From Ignavibacteriota bacterium (GTDB lineage Bacteria; Bacteroidota; Ignavibacteria; UBA10030), in the NCBI GenBank assembly GCA_022616555.1, contig JAKEEG010000098.1, positions 1 to 32,143 on the forward strand: DNA of 32,143 nucleotides, given 5' to 3'. The position numbers were made by a program, and so were the translations under genes. The notes beneath the pieces are model-generated. The model ran no database searches and was not told the DNA's origin. It saw nothing but the letters and a program-made list of their open reading frames with translations. Below, in pieces: positions 9,483 to 18,273 of the stretch; within the stretch, counting starts at the first letter, position 1, and each line of letters starts with the position of its first letter.

Positions 9483-11525
9483 ATGAAAAAACTGCTCGTT
9501 GTTTTTTTACTAGTGTCACTTGTGAATCTTGCCGTAACTCAAACCAAGCGTGCGATCACATTTGACGATTTAATCGGTATGGCCAGGGTCAGCGACCCGC
9601 AGATTTCTCCTGACGGGAGGGTCATCGCGTTCGTCGTGACTTACCATAACAAAGCGGAGAACCGGACGAACAGCAACGTTTACCTTGTGCCCTCTGCCGG
9701 TGGCGAAGCGCGTCAACTGACCTCTGCAAAAGGCGCGAACAACAGCCCGCGCTGGATGCCGGACGGCAAATCGTTGGCGTTTATTTCCACACGAGAGGGG
9801 AGCGCCCAAACATGGACTGTGCCCGTTGCCGGCGGGGAAGCGCAGAAGATTTCCTCGCTCTCGACTGGAGTTTCGGGTTTGGTTGTGTCCCCGGATGGGA
9901 AATGGTTTGCGTTCAGTTCTGATGTTTACCCGGATTGTCCGGATGATGATTGCAATAAACAGAAAGATGAAGCAGCGGAGCAGAGCAAAGTGAAGGCTAA
10001 AATTTTCGACAGCTTGCCGTATCGCGTGTGGAATTATTGGAAGGATGGTAAGCGCAGCCATTTGTTTCTTCTCCCGACTGCCGGTGGAACAGCGAGAGAT
10101 ATAACACCCGGCGATTTTGATACGCCTCCCATCGACCTTGGCGGAAATTGGGATTACGCGTTTTCGCCGGATTCTAAAGAAATCGCATTTACACGGAACC
10201 CCGACCCGATGGTGGCTATCAGTACAAACAATGAAATATATATCGTGCCAGTAAGCGGAGGGGATACGAAGAATATTTTGAACAATCCAGCAAACGATAA
10301 CCAGCCGCTCTATTCTCCGGATGGGAAGTACATTGCCTACAATGCGATGAAGCGCGCTGGTTTTGAAGCCGACCAGAGACAGCTTGTTCTCTACGAGCGG
10401 AGCACGGGTAAGCGCATTAATCTCACTGAAGGTTTCGATTATAGCGTGAATGTTGTGCAGTGGGCGCCGGACTCGAAGTCGTTGTACTTTAACGCTGAGG
10501 ACAAAGGCTGGGAATCAGTTTTCAAGGTGACTGTGAGTAATAAAAAGATCGAAAAGGTGCTCAATCAAGCATACGACCATTCTTTGAGGCTTTCGAAAGA
10601 TGGAGAGACAATCGTCTTCATCCGCGAAGCTATCGACAAGCCGGCGGAAGTGTATCGTGCTGACGCTGACGGAAAGAATGTCAGGCAATTAACATCCGTT
10701 AATGCAGAACGCGTTGCCCAATTGGAAATGCATCCTAAAGAGGATATTTGGTACGAGGGAGCTGGAGGGACAAAAGTACACGGTTATCTTGTAAAGCCTC
10801 CGGGCTTCTCTCCCGAACGAAAATATCCTCTCGTGCTTCTCATTCACGGCGGGCCGCAGGGTATGTTCGCGGATAATTTTCACTATCGCTGGAGCGCGCA
10901 GATGTTTGCCGCTCGCGGCTATGTAGTCGCCATGCTAAACCCCCGCGGCAGTACGGGCTATGGCCAGAAATTTGCCGACGAAATTACCGGCGATTGGGGC
11001 GGAAAGGTGTACGAAGATTTAATGAACGGAGTAGATCATATCCTTAAAACTTATCCGTTTATTGATGGCAACAATATGGCAGCAGCGGGAGCGTCGTATG
11101 GCGGATATATGATTAACTGGATTGAAGGGCACTCTGACCGTTTTAAATGCCTTGTTAATCATGACGGCGTTTATAACCCTTGGAGCATGTATGGTACTAC
11201 GGAAGAGTTGTGGTTTGTGGAGTGGGAATTCGGTGGTACGCCATATAAAAACCCCGAACTCTATAACCGCTGGTCGCCACTGCTCAACGCGCATAAATTT
11301 AAAACGCCGATGCTTGTTGTGCATGGACAGCAGGATTTCCGCGTGGATGTCAGCGAAGGATTTCAAGTTTTCACTGCGCTGCAACGACAGGGAATAAAGT
11401 CAAAAATGTTATACTTCCCGGATGAAGGGCATTGGGTGATGAAGCCCGCCAATGCAGAGCTTTGGTATCAGACAGTGTTGGATTGGATCGACGAGCATCT
11501 CAAAACCGGGCAGGCAATGCAATGA
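9483..11525 (+). CDS. Exported S9 family prolyl oligopeptidase-like peptidase
   Basis: A 680-residue serine peptidase of the S9 (acylaminoacyl peptidase/dipeptidyl peptidase) family, likely periplasmic, that trims peptides. A signal peptide (residues 1-20, ending LAVTQ) is followed by a beta-propeller of TolB/PD40-like repeats with recurring SPDGK-type turns (about residues 30-400). The alpha/beta hydrolase domain has HGGPQG near residue 457. The nucleophile Ser538 lies in GASYGG, with Asp618 in HGQQDFRVD and His650 in DEGHW, so the triad is complete. GAGGTGATACC just before the ATG is a good ribosome binding site. The stop overlaps the next start as ATGA, showing translational coupling to the DUF2007 gene. 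Confidence 0.9.
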   Translation: MKKLLVVFLLVSLVNLAVTQTKRAITFDDLIGMARVSDPQISPDGRVIAFVVTYHNKAENRTNSNVYLVPSAGGEARQLTSAKGANNSPRWMPDGKSLAFISTREGSAQTWTVPVAGGEAQKISSLSTGVSGLVVSPDGKWFAFSSDVYPDCPDDDCNKQKDEAAEQSKVKAKIFDSLPYRVWNYWKDGKRSHLFLLPTAGGTARDITPGDFDTPPIDLGGNWDYAFSPDSKEIAFTRNPDPMVAISTNNEIYIVPVSGGDTKNILNNPANDNQPLYSPDGKYIAYNAMKRAGFEADQRQLVLYERSTGKRINLTEGFDYSVNVVQWAPDSKSLYFNAEDKGWESVFKVTVSNKKIEKVLNQAYDHSLRLSKDGETIVFIREAIDKPAEVYRADADGKNVRQLTSVNAERVAQLEMHPKEDIWYEGAGGTKVHGYLVKPPGFSPERKYPLVLLIHGGPQGMFADNFHYRWSAQMFAARGYVVAMLNPRGSTGYGQKFADEITGDWGGKVYEDLMNGVDHILKTYPFIDGNNMAAAGASYGGYMINWIEGHSDRFKCLVNHDGVYNPWSMYGTTEELWFVEWEFGGTPYKNPELYNRWSPLLNAHKFKTPMLVVHGQQDFRVDVSEGFQVFTALQRQGIKSKMLYFPDEGHWVMKPANAELWYQTVLDWIDEHLKTGQAMQ

Positions 11526-11743
11526 AATTAGTCAAGGTCAAAAATTTTCCTGACCGCATGACTGCGGAACAAGCCCAACAGAGACTCAAGGACGAAGGCA
11601 TTGAATGTCTCATTCAGTCCTCGACAGTCGGTATTACTGGTTCGTTCGGTGCGGTCTTGCCGCAAGGCGCTGATTTGTACGTCGGTGAGGATGAAGAAGA
11701 AAAAGCTCGTGAAATTTTAGAAGAATTTTTCGGTGAGGTGTAA
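11522..11743 (+). CDS. DUF2007 family small protein
   Basis: A 73-residue cytoplasmic protein with the compact form of DUF2007 (called a putative signal-transducing protein; its role is unsettled). The N-terminal strand is KLVKVKNFPD, followed by a helix with AEQAQQRLKDEGIEC, a middle strand ending in GADLYVGEDE and a C-terminal acidic helix EEEKAREILEEFF. The true start is the ATG at 11522, overlapping the peptidase stop as ATGA; a longer reading beginning at 11432 lies inside the peptidase gene and is rejected. Its stop overlaps the next gene as TAATG. Such tight coupling suggests that the three proteins are made together. Confidence 0.78.
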   Translation: MKLVKVKNFPDRMTAEQAQQRLKDEGIECLIQSSTVGITGSFGAVLPQGADLYVGEDEEEKAREILEEFFGEV

Positions 11744-12753
11744 TGAACGCTGTAGTCCTACGCGAATTAGGAGGTCCTGAAAAACTATTGATGGAACACA
11801 TGCCCGACCCAAAGCCGGGAGCGGGAGAGATTGTTGTGCGCGTCAAGGCAGCAGCGATGAATCATCGAGATGTATGGATTCGAACGGGGAAGTATGCTGG
11901 AATTACGCTTCCAGTTGTGCTTGGCTCCGATGGGGCTGGAGAAGTCGTTTCGGTTGGAGCGGGGGTTGCCCCCTCGTTGGTCGGAAAAGAAGTCGTCATC
12001 AACCCAATATTTGAATGGGGCAAGGACCCTAAAGCGCAGGGCCCGAATTTCAGAATTCTTGGCTTGCAAGACCCCGGTACATACGCCGAGTATGTGAAAA
12101 TTCCACAAGCAAACATTTATCAGAAGCCTAAGCGATTGTCGTGGGAGGAAGCGGCGTCACTCCCAGTTGCTGCAACAACGGCTTACCGCGCAGTGGTGAC
12201 AAGAGGACAAGTAAAGAAGAGTGAGACTGTAGTGGTCACTGGCATCGGCGGTGGAGTGGCAGTGTTTGCATTGCAGATAGCGAAAAAACTCGGTGCCCGT
12301 GTGTATGTCACATCAGGCAGCGATGAAAAAATCCGGCGGGCAAAAGAGTTGGGGGCTGAAGGTGGCGTGAATTATAAAACTAAAGATTGGGTCAAGGAAT
12401 TACGTGCATTGCTTGGTGGGGAAGGCCCCGATGTGATTATCGATAGTGCAGGTGGAGAGACGTTTGACCGTGCACTTGACCTCGCTCGCCCCGGCGGCCG
12501 TGTGGTGACGTTTGGAGCGACGTTGGGCCCCACTAAAGAATTGATGGTGCGGAGGATTTTCTGGAAGCAACTGACGATCCTTGGCACGACGATGGGCACT
12601 CAGGATGATTTTGAAAAAGCTATTGAAATGTACGGTTCCGGTGGATTGAAACCTGTAGTTGATAAAGTTTTCCCACTCATTGAAGCCCAAGCAGCACACG
12701 GACGAATGGACGAAGCCGGGCAGTTTGGGAAAATAGTACTAAAGCCCTCCTAA
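11743..12753 (+). CDS. Medium-chain alcohol dehydrogenase/quinone oxidoreductase family enzyme
   Basis: A 336-residue NAD(P)H-dependent oxidoreductase of the MDR superfamily. The GroES-like N-terminal half has the NHRDVWIRTG and LGSDGAGEV motifs, and the Rossmann half has VVVTGIGGGVAVFALQIAKK at about residues 163-182. The catalytic-zinc cysteine and GHE motif of true alcohol dehydrogenases are absent, and so is the four-cysteine structural zinc loop: the stretch EWGKDPKAQGPNFRILG holds no Cys. It therefore most likely acts without zinc, like quinone oxidoreductases or enoyl reductases, although databases often name such proteins zinc-binding dehydrogenase. The start overlaps the DUF2007 stop. 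The substrate cannot be told. Confidence 0.85.
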   Translation: MNAVVLRELGGPEKLLMEHMPDPKPGAGEIVVRVKAAAMNHRDVWIRTGKYAGITLPVVLGSDGAGEVVSVGAGVAPSLVGKEVVINPIFEWGKDPKAQGPNFRILGLQDPGTYAEYVKIPQANIYQKPKRLSWEEAASLPVAATTAYRAVVTRGQVKKSETVVVTGIGGGVAVFALQIAKKLGARVYVTSGSDEKIRRAKELGAEGGVNYKTKDWVKELRALLGGEGPDVIIDSAGGETFDRALDLARPGGRVVTFGATLGPTKELMVRRIFWKQLTILGTTMGTQDDFEKAIEMYGSGGLKPVVDKVFPLIEAQAAHGRMDEAGQFGKIVLKPS

Positions 12754-12768
12754 ATCGAAGGAGAAGAG

Positions 12769-14235
12769 ATGAGACGATTTGTACGATTGCTTTTTGTTGT
12801 AGTACTTCCGGCGTTATTGTTTGCTCAAGATTTCTGGGTAGACCTTGAACGTCTTAAAGACGAAATCTCCGAGCGCGGGAAACAGATGGAGTACGTATAC
12901 GGGCTAACGGATGATATCGGTCATAGGCTGACGGGGAGTCCGGGAGCAGAAAAGGCGGAGAATGCCGTTGTGGATTGGCTGAAAGCTCTAGGACTGGAGA
13001 ATGTGCGCAAAGAACCGTTCCGCATGGAGGCGCGCTGGAGTCGGGGTACTGCGAGTGCGCAGATTATGTCGCCGGTTTCTCGCGCACTGACAGTCGCTTC
13101 ATACACTTGGACGCCAAGCACACCAGGTACGGGCGTGCAGGGGCATTTGGTGGACGGCGGAACCGGCAAGCCGGAAGACATAGCGGCAGTAAAATCGAGA
13201 ATGCGCGGGGCTATTGTGCTGGTTGCGCCGGCTGGCGTTACGCTGGATGAAGTAATCGGAAATTTTTATCGCACTCCATTGTATGTTGAAGAATGTGCAA
13301 AAGCCGGCGCCTTGGCAGTACTCATTGCGTCGGATAAAGAACGCACACTACTGTATACCGCACCGGTTTCGTTCAATGCAAAAATTTCTCCCGTAGCGGC
13401 ACTCGCTATCGCGCGAGAAGATGTTGAGTTGTTGCGACGGCTGCTCAATCGCCCGGCGAAACCCGGCAGCACTAGCGATGTCCGGATTCGTGTTGCGGTG
13501 AAAAATACTGTCGACTCACCCTTCTTGGCAAACAATGTTTTCGGCGAAATCCAAGGCAGTGAGAAGTCGGAAGAAGTGATTCTGCTCGGAGCGCATTTGG
13601 ATTCCAACGATCTCGGTCCCGGCGCGCTGGATAACGCTGCCGGGTGTGCGGCGCTACTTGAAACTGCACGCGCGATCAAAGCGCTTGGTTTGCAGCCGAA
13701 ACGCACGATTCGCTTTGTCTTCTTCATGGGCGAAGAAGAGGGGATGATTGGCTCGACGGAGTACGTCAAACGTCATTTAGCAGAGATGGATAATTTCGTC
13801 ACCAACATTACTATGGATATTGGAGCCGGGCGGCCGTTGGGCTGGTTTTCGATGGGGAGGACGGACCTCGACCCGGAAATCAGGGCGTTTATGGAGTCTC
13901 AGTTGTATCATCCCGACAGCGTCATGATTGTGAATGCAGCGTTTGCCGCTACCGACAACGCAGCGTTTATGGCTGCCGGCGTGCCGAATCTCGTGCTATT
14001 GCAGGACGATGCATCGTATTTCCCTGTGCACCACACGGCGGCTGATACGCCGGATAAAATCGTGCTTGAAGATTTTACCGCGTGCGTCACGACCGTCGCG
14101 ATGACGGCATATCTCATCGCGAGCCAGGAGGAACGCTTCGGCAGACGTTTGACGCAGAGCGAAATCGAGGACATGATGAACGCTTCCAAAATCGAATACC
14201 AATGGCGCGCGGCAAACATCTGGCCGTTGCAATGA
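12769..14235 (+). CDS. Exported M28 family zinc aminopeptidase with PA domain
   Basis: A 488-residue metallopeptidase, probably periplasmic, removing N-terminal residues from peptides. The signal peptide (residues 1-20, ending LLFAQ) is followed by a helix-rich region and an inserted PA domain at about residues 110-250. The two-zinc site is complete: His276 and Asp278 (AHLDS), Asp288 (ALDNAAG), the catalytic/ligand pair Glu322-Glu323 (GEEEG), Asp350 (TMDIGAG) and His421 or His422 (PVHHTAAD). AAGGAG at 12758-12763 gives a strong ribosome binding site 5 bases before the ATG. The stop overlaps the ATG of the alkyltransferase-like gene. It is the second exported peptidase in this run of genes. 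Confidence 0.9.
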   Translation: MRRFVRLLFVVVLPALLFAQDFWVDLERLKDEISERGKQMEYVYGLTDDIGHRLTGSPGAEKAENAVVDWLKALGLENVRKEPFRMEARWSRGTASAQIMSPVSRALTVASYTWTPSTPGTGVQGHLVDGGTGKPEDIAAVKSRMRGAIVLVAPAGVTLDEVIGNFYRTPLYVEECAKAGALAVLIASDKERTLLYTAPVSFNAKISPVAALAIAREDVELLRRLLNRPAKPGSTSDVRIRVAVKNTVDSPFLANNVFGEIQGSEKSEEVILLGAHLDSNDLGPGALDNAAGCAALLETARAIKALGLQPKRTIRFVFFMGEEEGMIGSTEYVKRHLAEMDNFVTNITMDIGAGRPLGWFSMGRTDLDPEIRAFMESQLYHPDSVMIVNAAFAATDNAAFMAAGVPNLVLLQDDASYFPVHHTAADTPDKIVLEDFTACVTTVAMTAYLIASQEERFGRRLTQSEIEDMMNASKIEYQWRAANIWPLQ

Positions 14236-14561
14236 TGAGTGATACAAAATCAACTTATCGAATAATTTGGGAAACCGTTAAACACATTCCGAAGGGCAAA
14301 GCGGCAACATACGGCGAAGTGGCGGAGCAGAGCGGTTTCCCGCACCACGCCCGGCTTGTGGGATATGCGCTTCACAATTTGCCGGATGGGTCGAGCATAC
14401 CTTGGCACCGAGTGATTAACTCGAAGGGCGAGATTTCCCTGCGGACTGTAGGAGAAAGTCATAACAAACAACGAAAGTTGCTGGAAAAAGAGGGTGTGAA
14501 GTTCAACAAGAACAAAGTTGATTTGAAGAAGTACGGGTGGTTGAGAAAACTACGGAAATGA
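14232..14561 (+). CDS. Alkyltransferase-like protein (ATL; MGMT family without catalytic Cys)
   Basis: A 109-residue protein matching the DNA-binding C-terminal domain of O6-alkylguanine-DNA alkyltransferase. It has the helix-turn-helix region (GKAATYGEVAEQSGFP) and the arginine-finger segment ARLVGYALHNLP, but the active-site PCHRV is PWHRV, with Trp58 in place of the methyl-accepting cysteine. Proteins of this kind bind alkylated guanines and flag them for nucleotide excision repair instead of repairing them directly. Two start codons are possible (14232 and 14235); the first overlaps the M28 stop as ATGA. A longer reading from 14082 lies inside the peptidase gene and is not used. Confidence 0.88.
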   Translation: MMSDTKSTYRIIWETVKHIPKGKAATYGEVAEQSGFPHHARLVGYALHNLPDGSSIPWHRVINSKGEISLRTVGESHNKQRKLLEKEGVKFNKNKVDLKKYGWLRKLRK

Positions 14562-14576
14562 CTTAAGGAGAGATAC

Positions 14577-15971
14577 ATGGAAACTCGCATTGAAAAAGAT
14601 TCACTGGGCGATAGAAAAATCCCTAAAGATGCCTACTACGGAGTGCAGACAGACCGGGCATTGGAGAATTTCCCTATCAGCGGTTTAAAGCCGAAGCCCT
14701 CGTACGTTGATGCAACGATACATATTAAACGAGCAGCGGCTGTGGTGAATAAAGAGCTCGGCTTACTTGATGCAAAAATCGCAGACGCCATCGTCAAGGC
14801 AGCGGACGAGGTGTTAAGCGGCAAACTGCGCGAATGGTTTGTAGTGGATGTCTATCAGGCGGGGGCGGGAACATCCCACAACATGAATTGCAACGAAGTG
14901 CTTGCGAACCGCGCGATAGAAATTCTTGGCGGGCAAAAAGGCGATTACAAGACGGTCAGCCCCAACGACCATGTGAATATGGCACAATCGACGAACGACG
15001 TGTGCCCGACGGCGATACGTATCGGCGCACTCATCGAAGTGCGAAAGCTTCTGCCGGTTCTGGAGAATTTAGAGAAGGCGTTGTTGCAGAAAGGCAAGGA
15101 ATTCGACAACATTGTGAAATCCGGCAGGACGCATTTAATGGACGCCGTTCCGGTACGGTTGGGGCAGGAGTTCACTGCGTACGGCATGAATGTCGGACGG
15201 CACCGTAAAGCCATAGAGCAAGCGGCTGAAACCTGCGAGGAGCTTGGCATTGGCGGCACGGCAACAGGAACGGGCTTGAACGCGCATCCTAACTTTCGGC
15301 CGAAGATGGTGGAGCAGCTGACGAAGCAGACCGGGATTCAGTTTAAGACGGCACAAGATTATTTTGAGGCGATGCAAAGCCTGCGTCCGATGGTGGAGCT
15401 TTCCAACGCGATCAGGAATTTCGCGCAGGATTACTCCCGCATTGCGAACGACATCCGCCTGCTTGGGTCAGGCCCGAAAACCGGCTTGCAAGAGATTTAT
15501 CTTCCTGCGGTTCAGCCCGGTTCGTCGATCATGCCCGGCAAGGTGAATCCATCGATGGCGGAGATGGTCAACCAGGTTTGCTATCAAGTCATTGGCTGCG
15601 ATATGACGGTGTTCATGTCCGCGCAAGCCGGTCAATTGGAGCTGAACGTGATGATGCCGGTGGTATCGTTTAATTTGTTGCATGAGATTGAGATTCTTCG
15701 TACTGCAACGGACGTCTTTATCAAATTCTGTATTGCAGGTATCACCGCTAATGCAGAGCGCTGTCAGTACTATGCGGAGAACAGCACCAGCGTTGTAACG
15801 GTGCTCAATCCTCATATCGGTTATCTTGCAGCGGCTGAGATCGCGAAAGAATATATCAAATCCGGTAAGCCGATCCGCGAGCTTGTAGTAGAGAAGGGGC
15901 TATTGACGAAAGAGCAATTGGATAAAGTGTTTGATTTACGTGGAATGACCGAGCCGGGAATACATAAATAA
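14577..15971 (+). CDS. aspA: Aspartate ammonia-lyase (aspartase/class II fumarase family)
   Basis: A 464-residue cytoplasmic lyase that most likely splits aspartate to fumarate and ammonia. The family signature GSSIMPGKVNP is present near residue 319, and the other active-site segments are AGAGTSHNMNCNEV, STNDVCPTA and GRTHLMDAVP. Several stretches favour aspartase over fumarase: the opening RIEKDSLGDRKIPKDAYYGV, NQVCYQVIG after the signature, and GQLELNV where fumarases have GNFELNV. The Gly in MPGK is the fumarase-like form, so fumarase stays possible. TAAGGAG at 14564-14570 is a strong ribosome binding site. It sits 15 bases after the ATL gene and fits the amino-acid-degrading theme of the window. 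Confidence 0.8.
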   Translation: METRIEKDSLGDRKIPKDAYYGVQTDRALENFPISGLKPKPSYVDATIHIKRAAAVVNKELGLLDAKIADAIVKAADEVLSGKLREWFVVDVYQAGAGTSHNMNCNEVLANRAIEILGGQKGDYKTVSPNDHVNMAQSTNDVCPTAIRIGALIEVRKLLPVLENLEKALLQKGKEFDNIVKSGRTHLMDAVPVRLGQEFTAYGMNVGRHRKAIEQAAETCEELGIGGTATGTGLNAHPNFRPKMVEQLTKQTGIQFKTAQDYFEAMQSLRPMVELSNAIRNFAQDYSRIANDIRLLGSGPKTGLQEIYLPAVQPGSSIMPGKVNPSMAEMVNQVCYQVIGCDMTVFMSAQAGQLELNVMMPVVSFNLLHEIEILRTATDVFIKFCIAGITANAERCQYYAENSTSVVTVLNPHIGYLAAAEIAKEYIKSGKPIRELVVEKGLLTKEQLDKVFDLRGMTEPGIHK

Positions 15972-16002
15972 TTTCGAATTGCGAAAGTTCGATTTCGAAT
16001 TG
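15971..16002 (+). repeat. Short direct repeat ATTTCGAATTG
   Basis: Two copies of ATTTCGAATTG (15971-15981 and 15992-16002), 21 bases apart, each containing the palindrome TTCGAA, fill the gap between aspA and ldh. No function is evident; they could be an operator pair or simple slippage. Confidence 0.5.
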
Positions 16003-16021
16003 AAAAATAAAAGACAAAACA

Positions 16022-16966
16022 ATGAAAATTGGAATAGTTGGTGCTGGATACGTCGGTTCGACAGCGGCGTATGCACTCATTATGCGCGGGATTGGCAGGG
16101 AAATCATTTTAGTCGACGCCAATGCACCGCGCGCGGCTGCCGAAGCAGATGACTTGTATCATGCGGTGCCATTTGCCAATCCGCTTGAAATCCGCGCCGG
16201 AGATTTCCAGGACCTTAACGGTTGCCGCGTGGTGATTCTCGCCGCAGGTACGAATCAAAAGCCGGGTGAGACGCGGTTACAATTACTCGATAGAAATGCG
16301 GCAATCTTCCGTCAGATTGTCCCAAAAATTTTTGACAATGCCCCTGATGCCGTACTCGTTGTTGCGACGAATCCTGTCGACATAATGACTCACGTAACGG
16401 CAAGGTTTGCTTCTGAGCGGGGGGTGCCTATCACGCGCGTGATTGGCTCAGGCACAACACTCGATACGGCACGATTTAGAGCACTCCTAAGCCGCCATCT
16501 GGGGGTTGATGCCCGGCATGTCCACGGGTATGTGCTTGGCGAGCATGGGGATTCGGAAGTCCTTACCTGGTCGCTAGTCTCTGTCGCCGGGATGCCGCTT
16601 GAGGAATTTTGCCGCCAGCGTAACGTACTACTCGATGAGCAGGCAAAGAAGCATATTGATGAGCGCGTACGGAGGGCGGCGTATTCGATTATAGCTGGCA
16701 AAGGTGCGACGTATTACGGCATAGGCAGCGCGTTGGCGCGCATCGTCGATACTGTTTTGAAGGACCAGCGATCAGTGCTAACTGTGTGCACTCCGGTTAG
16801 AGACATTCTTGGCGTAAAGGATGTGACCGTTTCTTTACCTCACGTAGTAGGAGGTAACGGCGTGCTTGCGTCGTTCCCGCCGCCGTTAAATGAAGCTGAG
16901 CAGAAACTTCTCGCAGCGAGCGCTGAATTAGTTGCAAAAGTGTTTCATGGTTTAACGTTGGCGTAA
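16022..16966 (+). CDS. ldh: L-lactate dehydrogenase
   Basis: A 314-residue NAD-dependent enzyme interconverting pyruvate and L-lactate. The nucleotide-binding GAGYVGST is at residues 7-14 and the catalytic pair is Asp148 (in LDTAR) and His175 (in GEHGDSEV), with substrate-binding Arg151. The specificity position corresponding to Gln102 of Bacillus lactate dehydrogenase is Gln79 in NQKPGETR; malate dehydrogenases have Arg there, so lactate is favoured. The nearby Arg85 of the mobile loop is also present. The ATG at 16022 has only an A-rich leader and no clear Shine-Dalgarno. Lactate production or use fits a partly fermentative life style. Confidence 0.87.
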   Translation: MKIGIVGAGYVGSTAAYALIMRGIGREIILVDANAPRAAAEADDLYHAVPFANPLEIRAGDFQDLNGCRVVILAAGTNQKPGETRLQLLDRNAAIFRQIVPKIFDNAPDAVLVVATNPVDIMTHVTARFASERGVPITRVIGSGTTLDTARFRALLSRHLGVDARHVHGYVLGEHGDSEVLTWSLVSVAGMPLEEFCRQRNVLLDEQAKKHIDERVRRAAYSIIAGKGATYYGIGSALARIVDTVLKDQRSVLTVCTPVRDILGVKDVTVSLPHVVGGNGVLASFPPPLNEAEQKLLAASAELVAKVFHGLTLA

Positions 16967-17025
16967 TGAGCAGGAGTAACACTGAGTTGTTCAGAAGAGT
17001 CCACCGACGGACGAGAGGAGGAAAG

Positions 17026-18126
17026 TTGAGAAGAACTGCACGAATAGCGTTCGCGTTGCTGTTCATGTTCTTATCTTCCTGCCCTTTGTATGCGCAGTAT
17101 GATATGAAAGTCAAAATTGTTGGGAGTGTTCTAGATGCGTCGACAGGTGGGGGTTTGCCGAATGTCAATGTCTTTCTCGCTGGTACAACGCTTGGCGTTG
17201 CAAGTGCATTGGATGGATCGTTTGTCATACGAAATGTTCCGCTTGGCGCATACGAGCTTGTTGTTTCTATGGTTGGATATGAGAGGCAGGTGTTACCGCT
17301 TCAGATTTTTCAGATGCAGGATCATGAACTTACTGTTCAATTAAAGCCTACTGCAATTCAAACTGCAACTGTGGAAGTGACCGCGAGGGATCCGGTAGAG
17401 TGGAAGAAACAGTTTGAAAGATTCAAACGAGAGTTTTTGGGCGAAACCCGTAACGCCAAATTGTGCACAATTTTGAATCCGGAAGGAATGGAGTTCCTGA
17501 ACAGAGGAAGTATGTTTGAGGTGGCGTTTCATGTACCGATTATTGTCGAGAATAGAGCGTTGGGGTATAAGCTTGACTTCTTCATTGAAGAGTTCAAAAC
17601 TGATGACATGACACTGCAGTACAGTGCAAAGACTAAATTTGAGGAACTGCAACCGGAAAGTGAAGATGAATACGAGCTCTGGCTTGATAATCGTAAAAGA
17701 GCCTACCGCGGGTCGCGGAAGCATTTTCTAACAGCCTTAGCACGTGGAACCAGTCATCAAGAGGGGTTTACGATTCGTACCGTGCCCAGTCTTTGGCATC
17801 GCACGCGCTTCAGTAGCTCATCGCAAAGAATTGACCCGGCTAAGATTGTGCAACCGACACAATCCGAGCTTCACAAAAAGCTTGTATTTAAGGATTATCT
17901 TGAAGTTGTCTATCGACTTGAGCCGGCGGAACCAGCTTTTCGATTGGCAGTCAATGCTCAAGGACGGCCTGTCGAGATGCAAGTCTCCTGGTTGCAAATG
18001 AATCTGTTCACTGTTACTTTCGATGTAAATGGAAATCTTTTTCAGCCTATCGCGTTGAAATGTATCGGCTATTGGGCTTTTGAACGTGTCGCCGATTTGC
18101 TTCCGACCGATTATGTGCCTGAATAA
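17026..18126 (+). CDS. Exported protein with carboxypeptidase-regulatory-like domain
   Basis: A protein of about 366 residues whose function I do not recognise. Two starts are possible: an ATG at 16966 overlapping the ldh stop, with no Shine-Dalgarno and a 25-residue basic tail before the signal peptide, or the TTG at 17026, which has AGAGGAGG ending 4 bases upstream and begins directly with a signal peptide ending LYAQ. I prefer the TTG. Next comes a beta-sandwich of the CarboxypepD_reg-like kind (KIVGSVLDASTGGGLPNVNV to ELTVQLKP), common in the Bacteroidota on TonB-dependent receptors and on surface proteins. The remaining 260 residues resemble no family I can name. No outer-membrane barrel or sorting domain is visible, so it is probably periplasmic. 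Confidence 0.75.
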   Translation: MRRTARIAFALLFMFLSSCPLYAQYDMKVKIVGSVLDASTGGGLPNVNVFLAGTTLGVASALDGSFVIRNVPLGAYELVVSMVGYERQVLPLQIFQMQDHELTVQLKPTAIQTATVEVTARDPVEWKKQFERFKREFLGETRNAKLCTILNPEGMEFLNRGSMFEVAFHVPIIVENRALGYKLDFFIEEFKTDDMTLQYSAKTKFEELQPESEDEYELWLDNRKRAYRGSRKHFLTALARGTSHQEGFTIRTVPSLWHRTRFSSSSQRIDPAKIVQPTQSELHKKLVFKDYLEVVYRLEPAEPAFRLAVNAQGRPVEMQVSWLQMNLFTVTFDVNGNLFQPIALKCIGYWAFERVADLLPTDYVPE

Positions 18127-18137
18127 GCAAAAACTTA

Positions 18138-18168
18138 TTGCTCTGCCGTCACTTTTTCCGTATATTTA
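18138..18168 (+). promoter_or_regulatory. Possible promoter of the tRNA gene
   Basis: TTGCTC (18138-18143) and TATATT (18161-18166, continuing TATATTTA) are 17 bases apart and lie just upstream of the tRNA at 18181. The -35 box is weak, while the -10 box also fits the TAnnTTT form of Bacteroidota. Confidence 0.4.
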
Positions 18169-18180
18169 TAGCCCGATGTT

Positions 18181-18252
18181 GCTGGCGTAGCTCAGCGGTA
18201 GAGCAGCGGTTTCGTAAACCGCAGGTCATCGGTTCAAATCCGATCGCCAGCT
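18181..18252 (+). tRNA. tRNA-Thr (anticodon CGT)
   Basis: A 72-base cloverleaf. The acceptor stem is GCTGGCG (18181-18187) with CGCCAGC (18245-18251), and the D arm is GCTC/GAGC. The anticodon stem GCGGT/ACCGC encloses the loop TTCGTAA, giving anticodon CGT, which reads threonine codon ACG. The T arm is ATCGG-TTCAAAT-CCGAT. The 3' CCA is not encoded. Confidence 0.95.
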
Positions 18253-18273
18253 CAAATGAAATTGAGCGAAGGC

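Noticed and set aside
14577-15971. A defence, phage or mobile element hidden in the central operon
   Set aside because: All frames in this run have clear metabolic or repair families; no integrase, transposase, toxin pair or terminal repeats were seen anywhere in the window.
16022-16966. Malate dehydrogenase as the identity of the ldh gene
   Set aside because: The specificity residue is Gln (NQKPGETR), as in lactate dehydrogenases, instead of the Arg of malate dehydrogenases.
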